Part shown: in pieces, positions 1 to 12,567 of the stretch
Position numbering within the stretch: the first letter of the stretch is position 1
Layout: each line of letters opens with the position of its first letter
From: Ailurus styani
Lineage: Eukaryota; Chordata; Mammalia; Carnivora; Ailuridae
Direction of reading: 5' to 3'
NCBI GenBank assembly: GCA_002007465.1
Contig: LNAC01000339.1
Span: 1,651,276 to 1,715,275, forward strand
DNA length: 64,000 bases
Translations under genes and position numbers: made by a program
Notes under the pieces: model-generated
The model's database searches: none
The model's input: only the letters and a program-made list of their open reading frames with translations
Told to the model about the DNA's origin: nothing

Positions 1-1054
1 GACAAATTTGTAGAATAGGATCTCGTGGGTTGGTTGGGGGTATATTTCCAACTAATTCTATCATAATTTACTTTAATAAATTATATTTTGTGAAGTTTAT
101 ACTTTTCAATTAAACAAAATTGAATTATGTGTAATTATGTGCAGTTAATTTTTCAAACTGGTAACATGGTGATGAAAGTGTTTTTTTTCCTAAAACCTTG
201 TCAGCTTGAGTGACATGTAAGTACCCAGCACTAAGCATCTGTTAGGGAAATCTTATTACTCTGTGTCTGTCACTAGAAAATTAGAACAAACATTGCAAGA
301 CCTATACACTTAAAATGTTATGATGTGTTTTTAAAACTGCTTTCCACAGAAGGCCCTTTATTTTATTAGAAAATGATAAGCAAACAAGTCTTGTTTAATG
401 GCTTTCAAAGTATAAGCACATTTCATGTCAAAATTGTATCACTCTCAACTGCTTACTAGTGTGAGAAATCTGTCAAGCCCTGGTGCCCAAGAAAATAGGG
501 TACCATGGCAGAAGATTTCTTGCTGAAGGATATAATGTATGCTCAATTAAACCAACAGAGCGTGTGTAATGGTCTGATTCCATTGTAGGAAGAACTGTCA
601 GCTTTCTGTTCTGGGACCAGACTGTTTTTAATGCCTGGACTTTTGGTGAATTCCATGTGACAAGTGGTGCAATCTTAAGTTTGTAACTAAGGAAAAGTTC
701 GGTTCTTTTTTCTTCTCATTTTCACATTCAAAAATTCATGGAAATTTTACCTTCTCCTCTTAATATCCTCTGTCCCAGCTCCCTTTCCATACCTCTTAGT
801 TTGCTAAATACTTTAACTAACAATTAAAGACCCATCCATGAAATGCTAAAAGTATAGCCAGTTTTTCTTAGGAATCAACTGTTGGTTGTGGTGTTATTTT
901 ACTTGAGAGTAATTCTCAAGTGCTTTATTGCTTCAAATATACATTTAAAAAGTCTTTATATGCTTCAAAATGAATGAGATGCTAATAAAATGTGTAAAAA
1001 TCCCAGAGCACCCCAATGTCCCTTTTATATTCTGTGCTATTTGTCAAGCTTATA
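1..1054. other. Intergenic, nothing recognised
   Basis: AT-rich unique-looking sequence before the first CAN-SINE. No open reading frame with family resemblance, no RNA gene and no repeat I can name. Confidence 0.5.
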
Positions 1055-1069
1055 ACAATTCTGTCTCTC

Positions 1070-1266
1070 GGGCGCCTGGGTGGCTCAGTGGGTTAAAGCC
1101 TCTGCCTTCGGCTCAGGTCATGATCTCAGGGTCCTGGGATCGAGGACCGCATCGGGCTCCCTGCTCGGCAGGGAGCCTGCTTCCTCCCCTCTCTCTCTGC
1201 CTGCCTCTCTGCATACTTGTGATATCTATCTGTCAAATAAATAAATAAAATCTTTAATAAAAAAAA
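1070..1266 (+). mobile_element. CAN-SINE, young subtype
   Basis: Complete tRNA-Lys-derived SINE: GGGCGCCTGGGTGGCTCAG head, CT-rich middle, AATAAATAAATAAAATC tail. It is flanked by a perfect 15-bp target-site duplication, ACAATTCTGTCTCTC, at 1055-1069 and 1267-1281, so the insertion is recent. Confidence 0.95.
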
Positions 1267-2174
1267 ACAATTCTGTCTCTCTAAGTCAACAGAAATCACA
1301 TGCAGAACTTTCCCCAAAAAAGACGACAATAAATATATAAAATATAAGATACCTAGTTTTCTACATATTCTTTAAAAAGATGGCTTCTAAACCTGACAAA
1401 ATGATATTGGGTGTTACTAAACTGCCATCTACTGTACTTGTTCACCCAGTACACAATATCATCATTTATAGGCTTGCCTTTTCCAGTGAATACATGATTT
1501 CTTTTTTCCAGCTGTTTCTTGACATTCTTTCTTTCCCTTGTTCTAGCCATGTGTACTCCTAAAGACCAAGGAAAAAAAAAACTGTTTCAACTAATTATAC
1601 TCCTACCAAAGCCTTTCACGTCATTTAAGGCATAGATTGATTATTCACAGTGCCATGAAGACGTGTCACTTTGAGACAAGAAGAGGTTTAGAGAGGTTTA
1701 CACTTTGCAGAGTGCCACCTGTCTCCAAAGGGCACATTCATTAAAAAGCTCCAGGTGCAAGTTGTGGGAGCAAAACAGCATAATGAAGTCCTTTGCCTCC
1801 TTGTGCACCCTTTGATTAATAACATTCTCCTTCAGTTCTAGCAGATTGTGCACCATGTTCACTGCAAGAAACTTGAAATACCAGCCTACGTTTCTATCCT
1901 TCTCTGAATAGAGTAAATCGCCATTTATCTGTGACCTGAATCAAACAAATATACAAAAATGGAGTATTCCTGGAACAATCTTCTTTAATAAAATAGAACA
2001 GCTAATAGGCTAACAGAATGGTCTGAATGATATTCATTCAATAGACAACATTTAGTATGTGTCACTGATCAAATTTTACCTAATCCTCTCTATCCTATAA
2101 CCACACACGTAGAAATCCAATTGATATTTGTACTGATAACCTTAAGGCACTGTAAAATTCTGAGTTATCTCCTA

Positions 2175-2325
2175 AATCATAAAAATGGGAAAGAAAAGTA
2201 GCATTTATGAAGTACCTACTACTTACTAGACATTTTCACTGGAACTATCATATTTTATCTACATACCAGCCTGGGGAGGTAGATATCTTTATCCTCATTT
2301 TTACCATTGGAAGTGATTGGGGCTT
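2175..2325 (+). mobile_element. MIR relic
   Basis: Degenerate match to the MIR core: 'gcatttatgaagtacctact' followed by 'tatctttatcctcattttta'. Tail section weak. Confidence 0.5.
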
Positions 2326-2820
2326 ACAGCAATAATAAGAGCTAATATTCATTGCCTGCTTACTATTTTCCTGGCATTGTGTTTGTTACTTAAAAGGCAT
2401 TGCCTCAATTAATCCTCAGAACTACATTGTCAAGGGCGCCTGGGTGGCTCAGTGGGTTAATGCCTCTGCTTTCGGCTCAGGTCATGATCTCAGGGTCCTG
2501 GGATCGAGGCCCGCATCGGGCTCCCTGCTCAGCGGGGAGCCTGCTTCCCCCTCTCTCTCTCTGCCTGCCTCTCTGCCTCCTTGTGATCTCTCTCCCTCTG
2601 TGAAATAAATAAATAAAATCTTTAAAAAAAAAAAAAAAAAAAAAGAACTACATTGTCAAGCATATACTATCATTATTGTCATTTTATCAGAGATGACTCA
2701 GAGAAATTAAATCATTTGCCCAAGATCACACAAGTAATATGTCATAGTGCTAAGATCTGAACCTAGGTGAACTGGTTTCAATGCTGTTACCATTAACCCC
2801 AACATTATACTACTTTAAGA
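2324..2820 (+). mobile_element. MIR relic split by a CAN-SINE
   Basis: Reads as a MIR: 'gctaatattcattgcctgct', then 'ctcaattaatcctcagaact', then after the inserted SINE 'attgtcattttatcagagat', 'tttgcccaagatcacacaag' and 'taccattaaccccaacatta'. The SINE at 2435-2643 interrupts it. Confidence 0.8.
2435..2643 (+). mobile_element. CAN-SINE, young subtype, inserted in a MIR
   Basis: Full-length copy with a long A tail and a perfect 17-bp target duplication AGAACTACATTGTCAAG at 2418-2434 and 2644-2660. Confidence 0.95.
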
Positions 2821-2934
2821 GTCTATGACTGCACTTTAATGTTAAATGAGTTGTATTATTATTTTGCTTTTGAAAATGGGTAATATAGGTTTGGTACACA
2901 TGGTAAGTTTTAATTAATCTAACTATATCCTAAT

Positions 2935-3275
2935 ACTAGCTATTAGTGCTTTCTCTGTACTGTGCATTTACTGTCAAGCATTTTATATGCATTAACTTAG
3001 TGGAAATTTACACACAGAAGTAATTTTATACCCATTTTCCTGTGATAAAAATGAGGCCTGGAGAACACTAAAACTTATCACAGTAAATACATGGCACTTA
3101 CTATGTTTACTATATTTAAATCCAGAGAGTTTAAATATAGCACTTATTTAATATTGACAACAACAGTATGATATATTTTGATGTAGCACTTTGACTGAGG
3201 TTACACAGTGAGCAGGCAGTAAAGCAGGAATTCTAGTTCCAAAAGTCCATAATTTTAACCACTACTCTAAACTGT
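2935..3275 (+). mobile_element. MIR relic
   Basis: Ordered MIR landmarks: 'cattttatatgcattaactt', 'cccattttcctgtgataaaa', 'gaggttacacagtgagcagg' and 'ttttaaccactactctaaac'. An insertion or divergent stretch separates the halves around 3090-3185. Confidence 0.6.
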
Positions 3276-3479
3276 GGAACAATTTAAAGCGTCCTTCTTT
3301 ACTCACTGCAAATGTTAGCAACATGCCTTAACTATGATAGCATTCATCACAATCTAACAGTTGGTTGCATACTGAGTAATATAATTATGCACATTTGGTA
3401 GGGAATAGGAAGGAATCAAGCCTGTGCAATTTCCCATTGGTCAGACTTGTGCAGAGTTTCAGTGATGGCAAAAACAAAA

Positions 3480-3620
3480 CTCCTCTCTATATTTGTTCTA
3501 CAAATATTGAACACTAACTGTGCTCCAGGTGCTGAGATTGAAGAAATAAATAAGATTTGTCTCCTACCTATGAGGAATTGAGGATGAAAAAAACAAAGAG
3601 GTAATTACAACATAAAGGGA
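3480..3620 (-). mobile_element. L2 3'-end relic (antisense)
   Basis: 'caaatattgaacactaactg', 'gctccaggtgctgagattga' and 'gtctcctacctatgaggaat' match the reverse complement of the L2 3' end that normally reads from '...gtgccaggcact' to 'ccctgccctcatggag'. Confidence 0.5.
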
Positions 3621-3979
3621 CAATTCCTAAAATGGATCTCTGCCTCCTAAGCCAAAGCTGCAAAACACCGTCTTACTTGGTCACATAGCCCCAAAAGAGG
3701 TCACAGGGTACAGCTGGCAAAAGAAAAGGAAGGCAGAAAGGCATGCCTCCACACTGCTAGGATAAAATGGTTAAAAATATTGTTATAAGAGTTGTAATCT
3801 TATTTAATCTTTCAATAATGTTTAAGCGTGAACCAGAAGCAGAAGTTCTAAATGCTTTATGATATGGATTTTCTTTGTTTCTCATCTGATTTGTATCTCT
3901 GAGAACTACTCTTTCCTGGACAGCTTGTCTGCTCCTGAGCTCAGGTCTTCCTCCTAGTCTGGTCCATACCAAATTCCAG

Positions 3980-4690
3980 CTATGGTATCAGTCAGAATTC
4001 TTAGCTGCAAGTGGGAGAAACACACAGCACAATCTAGCTTAAGCACAAACAGAATGTGTTGACTTGGCTCGTGGAGGAAGTCCAGGGGATAGACAAGGCT
4101 TCAGATAGAACAAAATTCAGGGATTCAAATGCTATATTCTGAGTTCACTCTCTCTTCCAATCCCTTACTTCTCTTCTCTGTCTCTTTCTTTTTTTTTTTT
4201 TTAAAGTAATTTTTTATTTATTAATTTATTTTTTTAAAGATTTTATTTATTTATTTGACACAGAGAGAGATCAGATCACAAGTAGGCAGAGAGGCAGGCA
4301 GAGAGAGAGGAGGAAGCAGGCTCCCTGCTGAGCAGAGAGCCCGATGCGGGCCTCGATCCCAGGACCCTGAGATCATGACCTGAGCCGAAAGCAGAGGCTT
4401 TAACCCACTGAGCCACCCAGGCGCCCACTTCTCTGTCTCTTTCTAATTCTCTCCATCCATCAGCTCTTACTGTATCTGCTTGACTTGTTTTTTGTGGGTG
4501 GGCCCTCTCTATCTACAATGCGTCTCATATCCACATGTACCAGTTTAGGAACCCCAACGGAGAGAGAATTTTCCTCACCCAATGTTCCTAAACAAATCCT
4601 AGGAAATATTCTGATTGGCCTTTTCTAATTTACATATTAATTCTTCAACCAAGTACCATGGCCAGTGGAGCTAACACACATGACTAGATT
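3980..4690. mobile_element. Ancient interspersed repeat, family not named
   Basis: 'gtcagaattcttagctgcaa', 'gaagtccaggggatagacaa' and 'tctgattggccttttctaat' resemble a common old mammalian repeat whose family name I cannot give with certainty. It is split by the CAN-SINE at 4190-4427. Confidence 0.4.
4190..4427 (-). mobile_element. CAN-SINE, young subtype, minus strand
   Basis: Reverse-complement copy (TTTATTTATTTGACACAGAG ... GAGCCACCCAGGCGCCC). 17-bp target duplication CTTCTCTGTCTCTTTCT at 4173-4189 and 4428-4444. Confidence 0.95.
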
Positions 4691-5962
4691 ATCAAACCAG
4701 ACTCACAAAAATGAGAGATAGTTCCTAGCATGAAGCTTTACTAAAAATTTCAAGAGTACAGGAAATCAAGAGACAAAGACAAAGCAGAGAAAGTTCTGGG
4801 ACAATTTTGCAAGGTCCTTTCTATCCACCAGCCCAGAATAATAGATGAAGTTTCTGTGTGAGGTTTTGCAGATTATTACCTCACAGAATAAGGGGCATAC
4901 TATTTATGAACATCTTCATGTTTTACCTCCAAGAGTTGGGTAGCTTCTATGACATGGTCCTGGGAAGCTATGTCCCGGAAATCAATAGATTCTAGGCTTA
5001 TTTACTGAAAGCAATTTTTACCAGGGATATCCTGCTAAAGGCATTCTGTAGACAAAGCCTCCTCCTCCTGTCTAAAATCATTATTCTATTTGCCTCAAGC
5101 CCAGTTGACAAGATTAGACCATATCACTTTTCTTCTTTTTTTTCCCCTAGGGGTGTCCCTCTCATGGAGGAAGTGAATGGATCATGAGCTGGCTGCTTTG
5201 TTCCTTCCTCCCTTTCAAGAGCCTGGGTATTCCAACTGGACAGCTTGGGAAATGAATCCAAACCTTTGTTCCTTGGGGTAAAGGGAAATACCATGATTGA
5301 CAGTCCCCTTGGAAGCACCAGGAGGTAATAGGAAAGTACTTTGGACATATATAAACTTTGACTACTCTTGTTTCCTATAGTACTGCTGTCTAGACAAGAG
5401 ACTCTGAATAGTTCTAGTGATACTGCAGCTTTTCTTTTTCCTAAGCGTTACATATTTCTCTCTCATTTCTAGCTGTGAAAAACTTTCCAGTTATGTCTTG
5501 TGATTCATGGAATACAGGCAAGACAATAAGCTGTGACAGCAGAAAGTGGGAATAACTAGGCCAAAGAAATGTTTAATAAGGCCTCAAAAGGAAAGTCTAA
5601 TTGGAGAACGAATACCCCAAGTAGGTATTCTCCATCCAATTTTCGTTATGTCCTTACACCATTTGCCTACAGAAATTCTGACATAGCGACTGAATTTTTT
5701 TAACCTTAGGCAAGGAATACAAACAACTACTCTACTGACCTAATAACCCAGCAGGTACTTTTTGTCTGGCATAAACAGTACCTATTTTTAGGTTGAATTT
5801 GAAGGTCTCTGAATAGCCCATCACAATCTCGCTCGTTGCCCAGCATCTTACACAGGACTGCTTCATTCATTCCTGCTACTGTCAGGCCCTGTCAACATTT
5901 GAGGTTTTCCACCATGATTTAAGGGCTTGATGATTTCTGCTAAGCTGAGAATTCTTTTAAAA
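4691..5962. other. Intergenic, nothing recognised
   Basis: Unique-looking sequence. Short open frames here show no family resemblance, start-context support or splice structure. One stretch near 5840 vaguely resembles L2 but is not called. Confidence 0.4.
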
Positions 5963-5975
5963 GAATGTGTACTTT

Positions 5976-6166
5976 GGGGTGCTTGGGTGCCTTAGTTTAG
6001 CATTTGACTCTTGATTTCTGCTCAGGTCATGATCTCAGGTGGGCCACATGCTTGCAGAATCTGGTTGAGACTCTCTCTCCCCCTGCTGGTGCTCTCCCTC
6101 TTTCCCTATCTCTCTCTCTCTCTTTCTCTCTCAAATAAATAAATAAAATCTTAAAAAAAGATAAAG
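5976..6166 (+). mobile_element. CAN-SINE, older diverged copy
   Basis: Head diverged (GGGGTGCTTGGGTGCCTTAG) with a CT-rich segment and AAATAAATAAATAAAATC tail. Target duplication GAATGTGTACTTT at 5963-5975 and 6167-6179. Confidence 0.9.
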
Positions 6167-6291
6167 GAATGTGTACTTTAAATTGATTTTAGTTATTTAC
6201 ATCAGTGAATGAGTTTCTCAAATGTTTTTCATTGGAAAGAAAACTAGGGGGGGAAAAAAGTTTTGGTGAAGTTGGTAAGATTAAAGGACAA

Positions 6292-6426
6292 GGGCTGCCT
6301 AGGTGGCTTGGTTCAGCATCTGCCTTCAGCTCAGGTCATGATCCCAGGGTCCTGGGATCCAGCCCCCTGTTTGGGGGTAAGCCTGCTTTTCCCTGTCCCA
6401 CTCCCCTTGCTTGTGTTCTCTCTCTT

Positions 6427-6468
<42 letters not shown>

Positions 6469-6500
6469 AAATAAATAAATAAAATCTTAAAAAAAAAACA
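6292..6500 (+). mobile_element. CAN-SINE, older subtype with expanded CT tract
   Basis: Head GGGCTGCCTAGGTGGCTTGG, B-box region, then an expanded (CT)n run and A-rich tail. Imperfect 13-bp target duplication (6279-6291 and 6501-6513, two mismatches). Confidence 0.9.
6428..6465 (+). repeat. (CT)n microsatellite inside a SINE
   Basis: About 19 uninterrupted CT units; an expansion of the normal CT-rich segment of the CAN-SINE. Confidence 0.9.
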
Positions 6501-6513
6501 GACTGAAGGACAA

Positions 6514-9309
6514 AACAGGACAAGACTTCAGTAAGCAGCTGTCTACCCCCAAAATTTAATGAGATACTCACTCTCAGATAACACCTCCAGGTCCAGCAGC
6601 TGTGAGACTGCCTCCTTAAGTTTCATGCCCCACATAACTGGCTTGCCCCCTCTTGTCCTAGCACTGAAAGATAAAGTTTAACCAGATTTGGTTACTTTAT
6701 GTGCAATGAACTAACCCTGATGGATTTCCTTTCCCCACTTGTGAACTGGGAGAGTTGTTCCACCTAGGAATGCCCACAATATTCTCTGATTATGCCTACA
6801 CGACACTTAATGGCACTTTGTTCTATCTCTTTACACATCCACATGCACCAGCACTCTGTGAACACCAGGCTGTGATACTGTCCTTTTTGTTGTTATAATA
6901 TCTAGCCTTGTCCCCTTGAGTGAGTGAGAGAATGACTGAAGGAATATACTCTTAATGTTCAGTAGCCCATTCCTCCTGTGGCATAGAACACCTGTGAAGT
7001 CCCAAGTCAGCTAAAATATTTTGTCTTTGCTATAGATTGATGGCAAATTTCAGTAAATCTTTATTCTAATTATAATGTGAATGTCCCATAAATTTGCATG
7101 TAATTTCAGCATTGTTCACTTTTTTTTTTTAACGTGTTCAAAAAAGCACTGTACTAGATTTGCAAGTGACACCTTATACATGCTTTGCCTTTCAGTCTCC
7201 AGCAGGGTCAGCCTCCTTGACCCAATTAGACTTCTCCACTCCCACACAGCTAGTAAACACAATAATTAATTTATAAAGAACTCTGAAACACCAGCTGGCA
7301 AAAAATTCCCTATTAATGGTTTGCACAGAATGAAAGGAGAATTTAAGTTGTAGGGGATTTATGAAGTGCGTGCGTGTGTGTGTGTGTGTGTGTATACACA
7401 CATTTAATCCACTTAATTTCTAAGAATGTCAAATTGTAAGTGTACTAAGTACACAATGTTTAATAATTTGAATTGTAGAAAAAGAGATGTGGGTGACAAA
7501 TTACTCCCAGAGATGTATTTTGGGGGTACATGAGACTTGAGTGTCTATCAATATTCACACACATCCTAAGCACTACTATAAACTATGTTGTTCTTTAAAG
7601 AATGTTGAGAAGAAGGAGGAGGACAGTCAGTTTAAAGATTTCTCAGTGCTTTAAGATAGAGGTAACTGTACCAACCATCTCATGGAGTATTTGCCTATTT
7701 ATGAGCCATGGTGGGCAGAATTTTAAGATGGCTCCCAAGATTCTTCCTCCTGGCGCATATGTATATATATTATATAGCAAAGGATGGATTCAGAGGTGGT
7801 GTGGCTGCCCTGGGCACTGGCAATAGGTTAGGGGTGGGGACCCCAGAATTAAAGACTTGTGAGCTACTCATACCTCTCACAGTTGTTCCTCACTAGAAGG
7901 CTCCTAGGTCTGAAGGTAAGCACCACCTCACAGAGGTAGCCCATGGAGGACAGTGGGTAACCAAGGTCCTAAACTTGTCCTGTGTCCAATGGTATTGAAA
8001 ATCACCCCCGAATCAGTGAATCAGTCCCATTCTGGAGCTAAAACTTGGTGTAATCCCATGAAAGAAACACTGTCCTGTCCAGTGGGAGCTTTGGCGCACC
8101 AGGAATAGGCAAGGCCATGTAGCCCAAGACCTACACCTATAGTTGTAAGCCCCAGAGGTTGTCCAGCACCTGGCGGACTCCATTCACAGTGAGAGGGAGT
8201 TATTGTCAAGAGGACTCTGCAAGGGAGAAACAGGAACTGAGGCCAATAAGGTCCAGGCCCAGGGTTAGAGCATCCCACCCAGAAGGGCCTGCTGACCAGG
8301 CCAAACTCCACCACCAGCAACAACGGAACACTTGAGGGTTTCCATTACCAAGACCCACACGGGACTGGTTCCTGCTCCAGAGCACCAGAGGGGACCTAGA
8401 ATATTTGAAGAAGGTTCTCCAAAGGGTGGAACTCCCCGATGTACAGGGTTTGTTACAAGCTTCACTTGCTCAGGTCTAAAGTCATTACGTACTACTTCTG
8501 TCTGTCCTGTGAATGAAGTAGCAGGGAAAGTTGTTCTACAGAAAGGAAAGAATGATGTGTAAGCAGAGAGGCAGTGACAAGAGACTGCTGGAAGAGTGCT
8601 GGGAGGCTTCTTTCAGTCTCCTGAATCTGTGTTGCACTCTTGCCCTGCTATTCCATCAAACACCTTCTCTTTATATTAACTCCCTCCCCTTTCTCTTGTT
8701 TAAGCCATTTTATTGTGATTTTTGTCATTTGCCAGCATAAAGAGCTGTAGTACAATATCCAAAACCAGATTCTTAGCTTTGTAGGTTCAGAAACTCAACT
8801 TTATCATTTCCACCAGTGCTAATTAAGCCTCTTGGGGATCAACATGTTAAGAGGACCCATAAGAAACTGATATACATCTCAGAATGTCAATTTATCAATC
8901 TATAGAGACAGCTAAATCTAAAAGAATAATGTGTATGGAGAATTCACCCTGGGTATTTTGCCATCATAGTTTAAATGTACGCAGGAGAGAAAATGATCAG
9001 TCAGAGGGCGGTTTGGTGAGCATATAATTAGAAGACAGAGAATGAATAGTCTTAAGGGATTTTTCTTTCAGGTTAGGACAGTTGAAATTCCTTTTCTATT
9101 TTAGGAATATTTCTCTTTGAAAAGTTAGTTGTAATCCTTGAACACAAATAGCCTTCTCTTCTGGTCATTACCAGATACATTCTTACGTTTTTTTCACTGT
9201 TGTTTTAGACTTATTGTAAGTCATTTTTCTGGTGACATGTGATCCTCACAGAAAATTTTTACAAACTACACTTGATTGACTTTTGGTACACTAACTGGAT
9301 GTTATTCAT
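6514..9309. other. Intergenic, mostly unassigned
   Basis: Contains a GT microsatellite near 7369. A 7700-7900 stretch ('gggcagaattttaagatggc') resembles old interspersed-repeat sequence. The GC-richer 8000-8720 block has two overlapping minus-strand open frames (100 and 66 codons) that I cannot assign to any family. No gene is supported. Confidence 0.4.
7369..7402 (+). repeat. (GT)n microsatellite
   Basis: GTGCGTGCGTGTGTGTGTGT continuing into TATACACACA; an alternating purine-pyrimidine run. Confidence 0.85.
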
Positions 9310-9710
9310 CAGCTCTAGCCTTTAGTGAGTTATCTTACTTAATCCTTTCAGCAATTCTAAAATATAAGTACTATTGGGCACCTGGGTGACTCACTCAGTT
9401 AAGCATCTGACTTTGGCTCAGGTCATGACCCTAGGGTCCTGGGATCAAGTCCTGCATCTGGCCCCCTGCTCAGCAGGGACTCTGCTTCTCCCTTTTCCCT
9501 CTGCCCCTCCCCCTTCTTGTTTTCTCTCTCTCAAATACATAAATAAAATCTTAAAAATAAATAAAATACAGGTACTATTATCATCATCTTTATTTCCTCT
9601 GTGAAGAAACAAAACATAGATCAAATAATTTGCCTAAGGTCACATAGTTAATATGTAGAAGAGCTGGGATTGGAAACCAAGAAATTGGACTTGAGTCATC
9701 ATATGTTACA
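9310..9710 (+). mobile_element. MIR relic split by a CAN-SINE
   Basis: 'gttatcttacttaatccttt', 'cagcaattctaaaatataag', and after the SINE 'cttaggtcacat'-type core ('gcctaaggtcacatagttaa') and 'gagctgggattggaaaccaa'. Confidence 0.75.
9376..9563 (+). mobile_element. CAN-SINE, older subtype, inserted in a MIR
   Basis: Head GGGCACCTGGGTGACTCACT, tail AAATAAAATC. 16-bp target duplication AAATATAAGTACTATT / AAATACAGGTACTATT at 9360-9375 and 9564-9579, two substitutions. Confidence 0.92.
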
Positions 9711-10929
9711 TTTTATAGCCCTGCACAAGGTACTTATAATTCTAAACCTTGATTTCTCATCAACAGACAAAGCTAACAGTATTTTTTCCTAAAGACTGGC
9801 AGGATTCTAAATGTGATCATTAATGTAAAGCTCTTAGCATACTACTGAATATATAGTAATCAATATATAGAAGCTATTATTACCTGTAAAAGAATTCCCT
9901 CAGTAACATGGATTGGCTTTAGGAGACTTTTGTTCACCTTCATATTATAACTACAAATCAGATGTTAGAGTGAGTTAATTCTATTTTCAAAAGGCTGATT
10001 TAATCAATTGCATGTTAATCCTTCCAACCTCACTTCTAAATGATGGCATTTTATTACTCCATTTCTAAATTCTGAGTCCCTTCCTGGAGGTTAGAGCCAC
10101 CCTCCCCTCTATCCTGCAATATCTGCACAGACTGCACTAAACCCAGCCACAACTTCAGACACTCCACAACTTCGCCTTAATTCACTGCTGTCCTCATAAC
10201 CTAAAAAATAAATTTTACTTTCCACAAGTTCCCAGATTAAAATTAGGGAGTTTCTTAGGTAAGAGAGATAAATGCACTGACTTATTTATTTATTTACTTA
10301 AATTCCTTACTCTTTTGTTTGAGTAAGACCTATTTATTTCAAGAGCAAACATTTTTACGGTTGCTTATTAAGCTGTAATTACAGATACTTTATAACACAA
10401 GGATTATATATCATAATTAAGGAAAAAATTCTGGTCAACTAAAAAAAAGTTATTTTAATATATCTCAATTATGACTCTTATAGTGAATTAATGATTTGGA
10501 ACTTTATACCAAGTTATTTTCCATTGTTTTTGAGTAGTAGATTTTTTTTCTGAATATGACTGAATGTGCATAAATAAAATCTGCTTGATTTATCTGTATT
10601 TTTAGAAAATTCTCCTTGAATCTACAAATGTAAACCTCAGAGACTGGATCACTGCCACCTTAAACTCTCAGTTAATTCTAGAACCAAGAACAGCTCTTTT
10701 CCTAATAGACTTATAACTTAATATAAGTTATGGTAGATTCAATGTTGCAACTGTAAGAGATCTCAATCATGAGGGCCAGAAGGTACCCACTTACCAGTGA
10801 TACCATGTCACAAGTGGGTCTGTGATCACATCCTCTGTCCCTGAAGTTGGTATAATATTTAACAAGCATCTACTGAATGACAGGATAAGTGAGACAGGTG
10901 AATATAAGTATTTTTGAAACTTTTTCTTT
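9711..10929. other. Intergenic, nothing recognised
   Basis: AT-rich unique-looking DNA with no open frame of interest and no repeat I can name. Confidence 0.4.
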
Positions 10930-11810
10930 TAAAAAACGCCCAAGTCATAAGTGTGCACTCAATGGATATTTATAAAATGAAGATACCTGTGTGACCAGAA
11001 CCCAGATCATGACAAATCTTACCATGATCCCAAAAGGCCCCTGATGTATCCTTCCAGTTGCTATTTCCTCCCCATGTCCTAAGGCAACCATTATCTTAGT
11101 TTTGTCTGCTTTTGGACTTGACGTAAATGTACTAGTTTGTATCTGGCTTTTTCAATTCAATATATTATACTTTCCAGTGGCAGCCACACTATTTAATGTG
11201 GTTGCAATTTATTTTCATTGCTATATATGATATCCCGATGGGTGAATATATGACAATTTATCCAAGCTCTCATTAATAAGCAACTGGGAATTTCCAGGTT
11301 GGGGTTATTATGAATGTGTAGTAATAAACATTATTTTACACATCTTTGGTGAACATATGTGCATTTCTGTTGGGAATATACTTAGGAGTGGAATTTCAGG
11401 GTCATAAGGTATATATATGTTCAGATTTAATAGATTCGGGACAAATGTTCTCCAAAGGAGACACATCAATTGACACTACCATGATGTATAAGAATGTATA
11501 AATATTTGTTGTTCCATACTCTCTCCAACACTTGGAATTGTCTGAGATTTTATTTATTTAATAATTTTTTTAAAGATTTTTATTTACTTGTCGAGAGAGA
11601 GAGAGAGAGAGAGAGTGTGCAAACAAGCAGGGGGAGCGGCAAGCAGAGGGAGAGGCAGACTCCCTGTTGAGCAAGGAACCCCATGCTCCTGCATCACCTG
11701 AGCCTGAGCCTAAGGCAGTCGCTTAACCTACTGAGCCACCCTGGCATCCCTGAATTTTTCATTGCAATCATTCTGATGAATATGTAGTAGTAATTTGCAT
11801 TCCTTGACTT
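10930..11810 (-). mobile_element. L1 relic (antisense), with nested SINE
   Basis: Reads like the reverse complement of an old L1 3' region: 'ggcaaccattatcttagttt', 'tttccaggttggggttatta', 'tgttgggaatatacttagga', 'gtggaatttcagggtcataa' and 'ctctccaacacttggaattg' appear in the expected order. A CAN-SINE sits at 11563-11750. Confidence 0.75.
11563..11750 (-). mobile_element. CAN-SINE, older copy, minus strand
   Basis: TTTTTAAAGATTTTTATTTA tail, GA-rich tract, GCTTAACC...GAGCCACCCTGGCATCCC head in reverse complement. No clean target duplication. Confidence 0.85.
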
Positions 11811-12567
11811 GCACTGCCAGAGCCAAGATAAAGAAAGACCACTACTCTTTCCTAAAGACTATAGCTAAAAGCTCAGGTCAAAATACAAAAAGCAACTACC
11901 TGAGGACTCTGAAAAGTAAAAAAAAAAATGGGCAGACGGGAGAATCAAAGCTGGAGAAAGGCCCACTTTGCTTTTGCTATTTTCTCCCACAGCTCTGATG
12001 TGAGGCCTCCCCTCTAGTAAAACTAATGGCCACAGAAGGCAACAAAAATGAAGAGAAATACTGTATTTCTAGTAGGAATGGAGAAAAGGGGTTTCTGTGA
12101 GCCAAAGTTTGGGGGGGGTGGAATTCCTGACATTTCCCCTCTCCTCCTTTTCTCCCTCTGGGTTTTTACTTGAGAGTTGGAGCTTAGGCTTGGACCAAGA
12201 GAAACCCTATCTTTCTGAACAAGGAAACTGGGAAAGGAGACCTCTGTGGTATGAAGGGTATGGAGGGAATCCACGTTTTTTTCTCTCACCTCTTTGCCCC
12301 AGTGTGGGCCCCAGTCAGCTGTTGCTGTTGCTATGGAAGACAGCTAGAATTCCAAGAAAAATCTCTTATTTCTGGCAAGAGGGCCAGGAAGAGGGGTCCC
12401 TGCAAAACAGAGAGATGAGATGAATATCAAAAAGAGCTGTAGAAGGGGACCCCCTAACTCTATGCATAAACTCACATAAATTGTGTTCTCGCGCCTGAAC
12501 TAAGCACCTGTGGGAAAGACACAAAGGTGTATAGCAAAAGTTATGTGAACTGAACTACAAGTTAAAC
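11811..12567. other. Unassigned, possibly further L1-derived sequence
   Basis: No gene supported. A 108-codon open frame on + and an 88-codon frame on - overlap each other and lack family resemblance. Purine-rich stretches recall old L1 5' sequence but I do not call it. Confidence 0.35.

Noticed and set aside
6205..6478. Open frames ending in long Leu-Ser repeats
   Set aside because: They are translations of the CT microsatellite in a SINE.
8021..8465. Two overlapping minus-strand open frames in a GC-richer block
   Set aside because: Considered as a retroviral or pseudogene remnant, but no motif could be recognised, so it is left unassigned.
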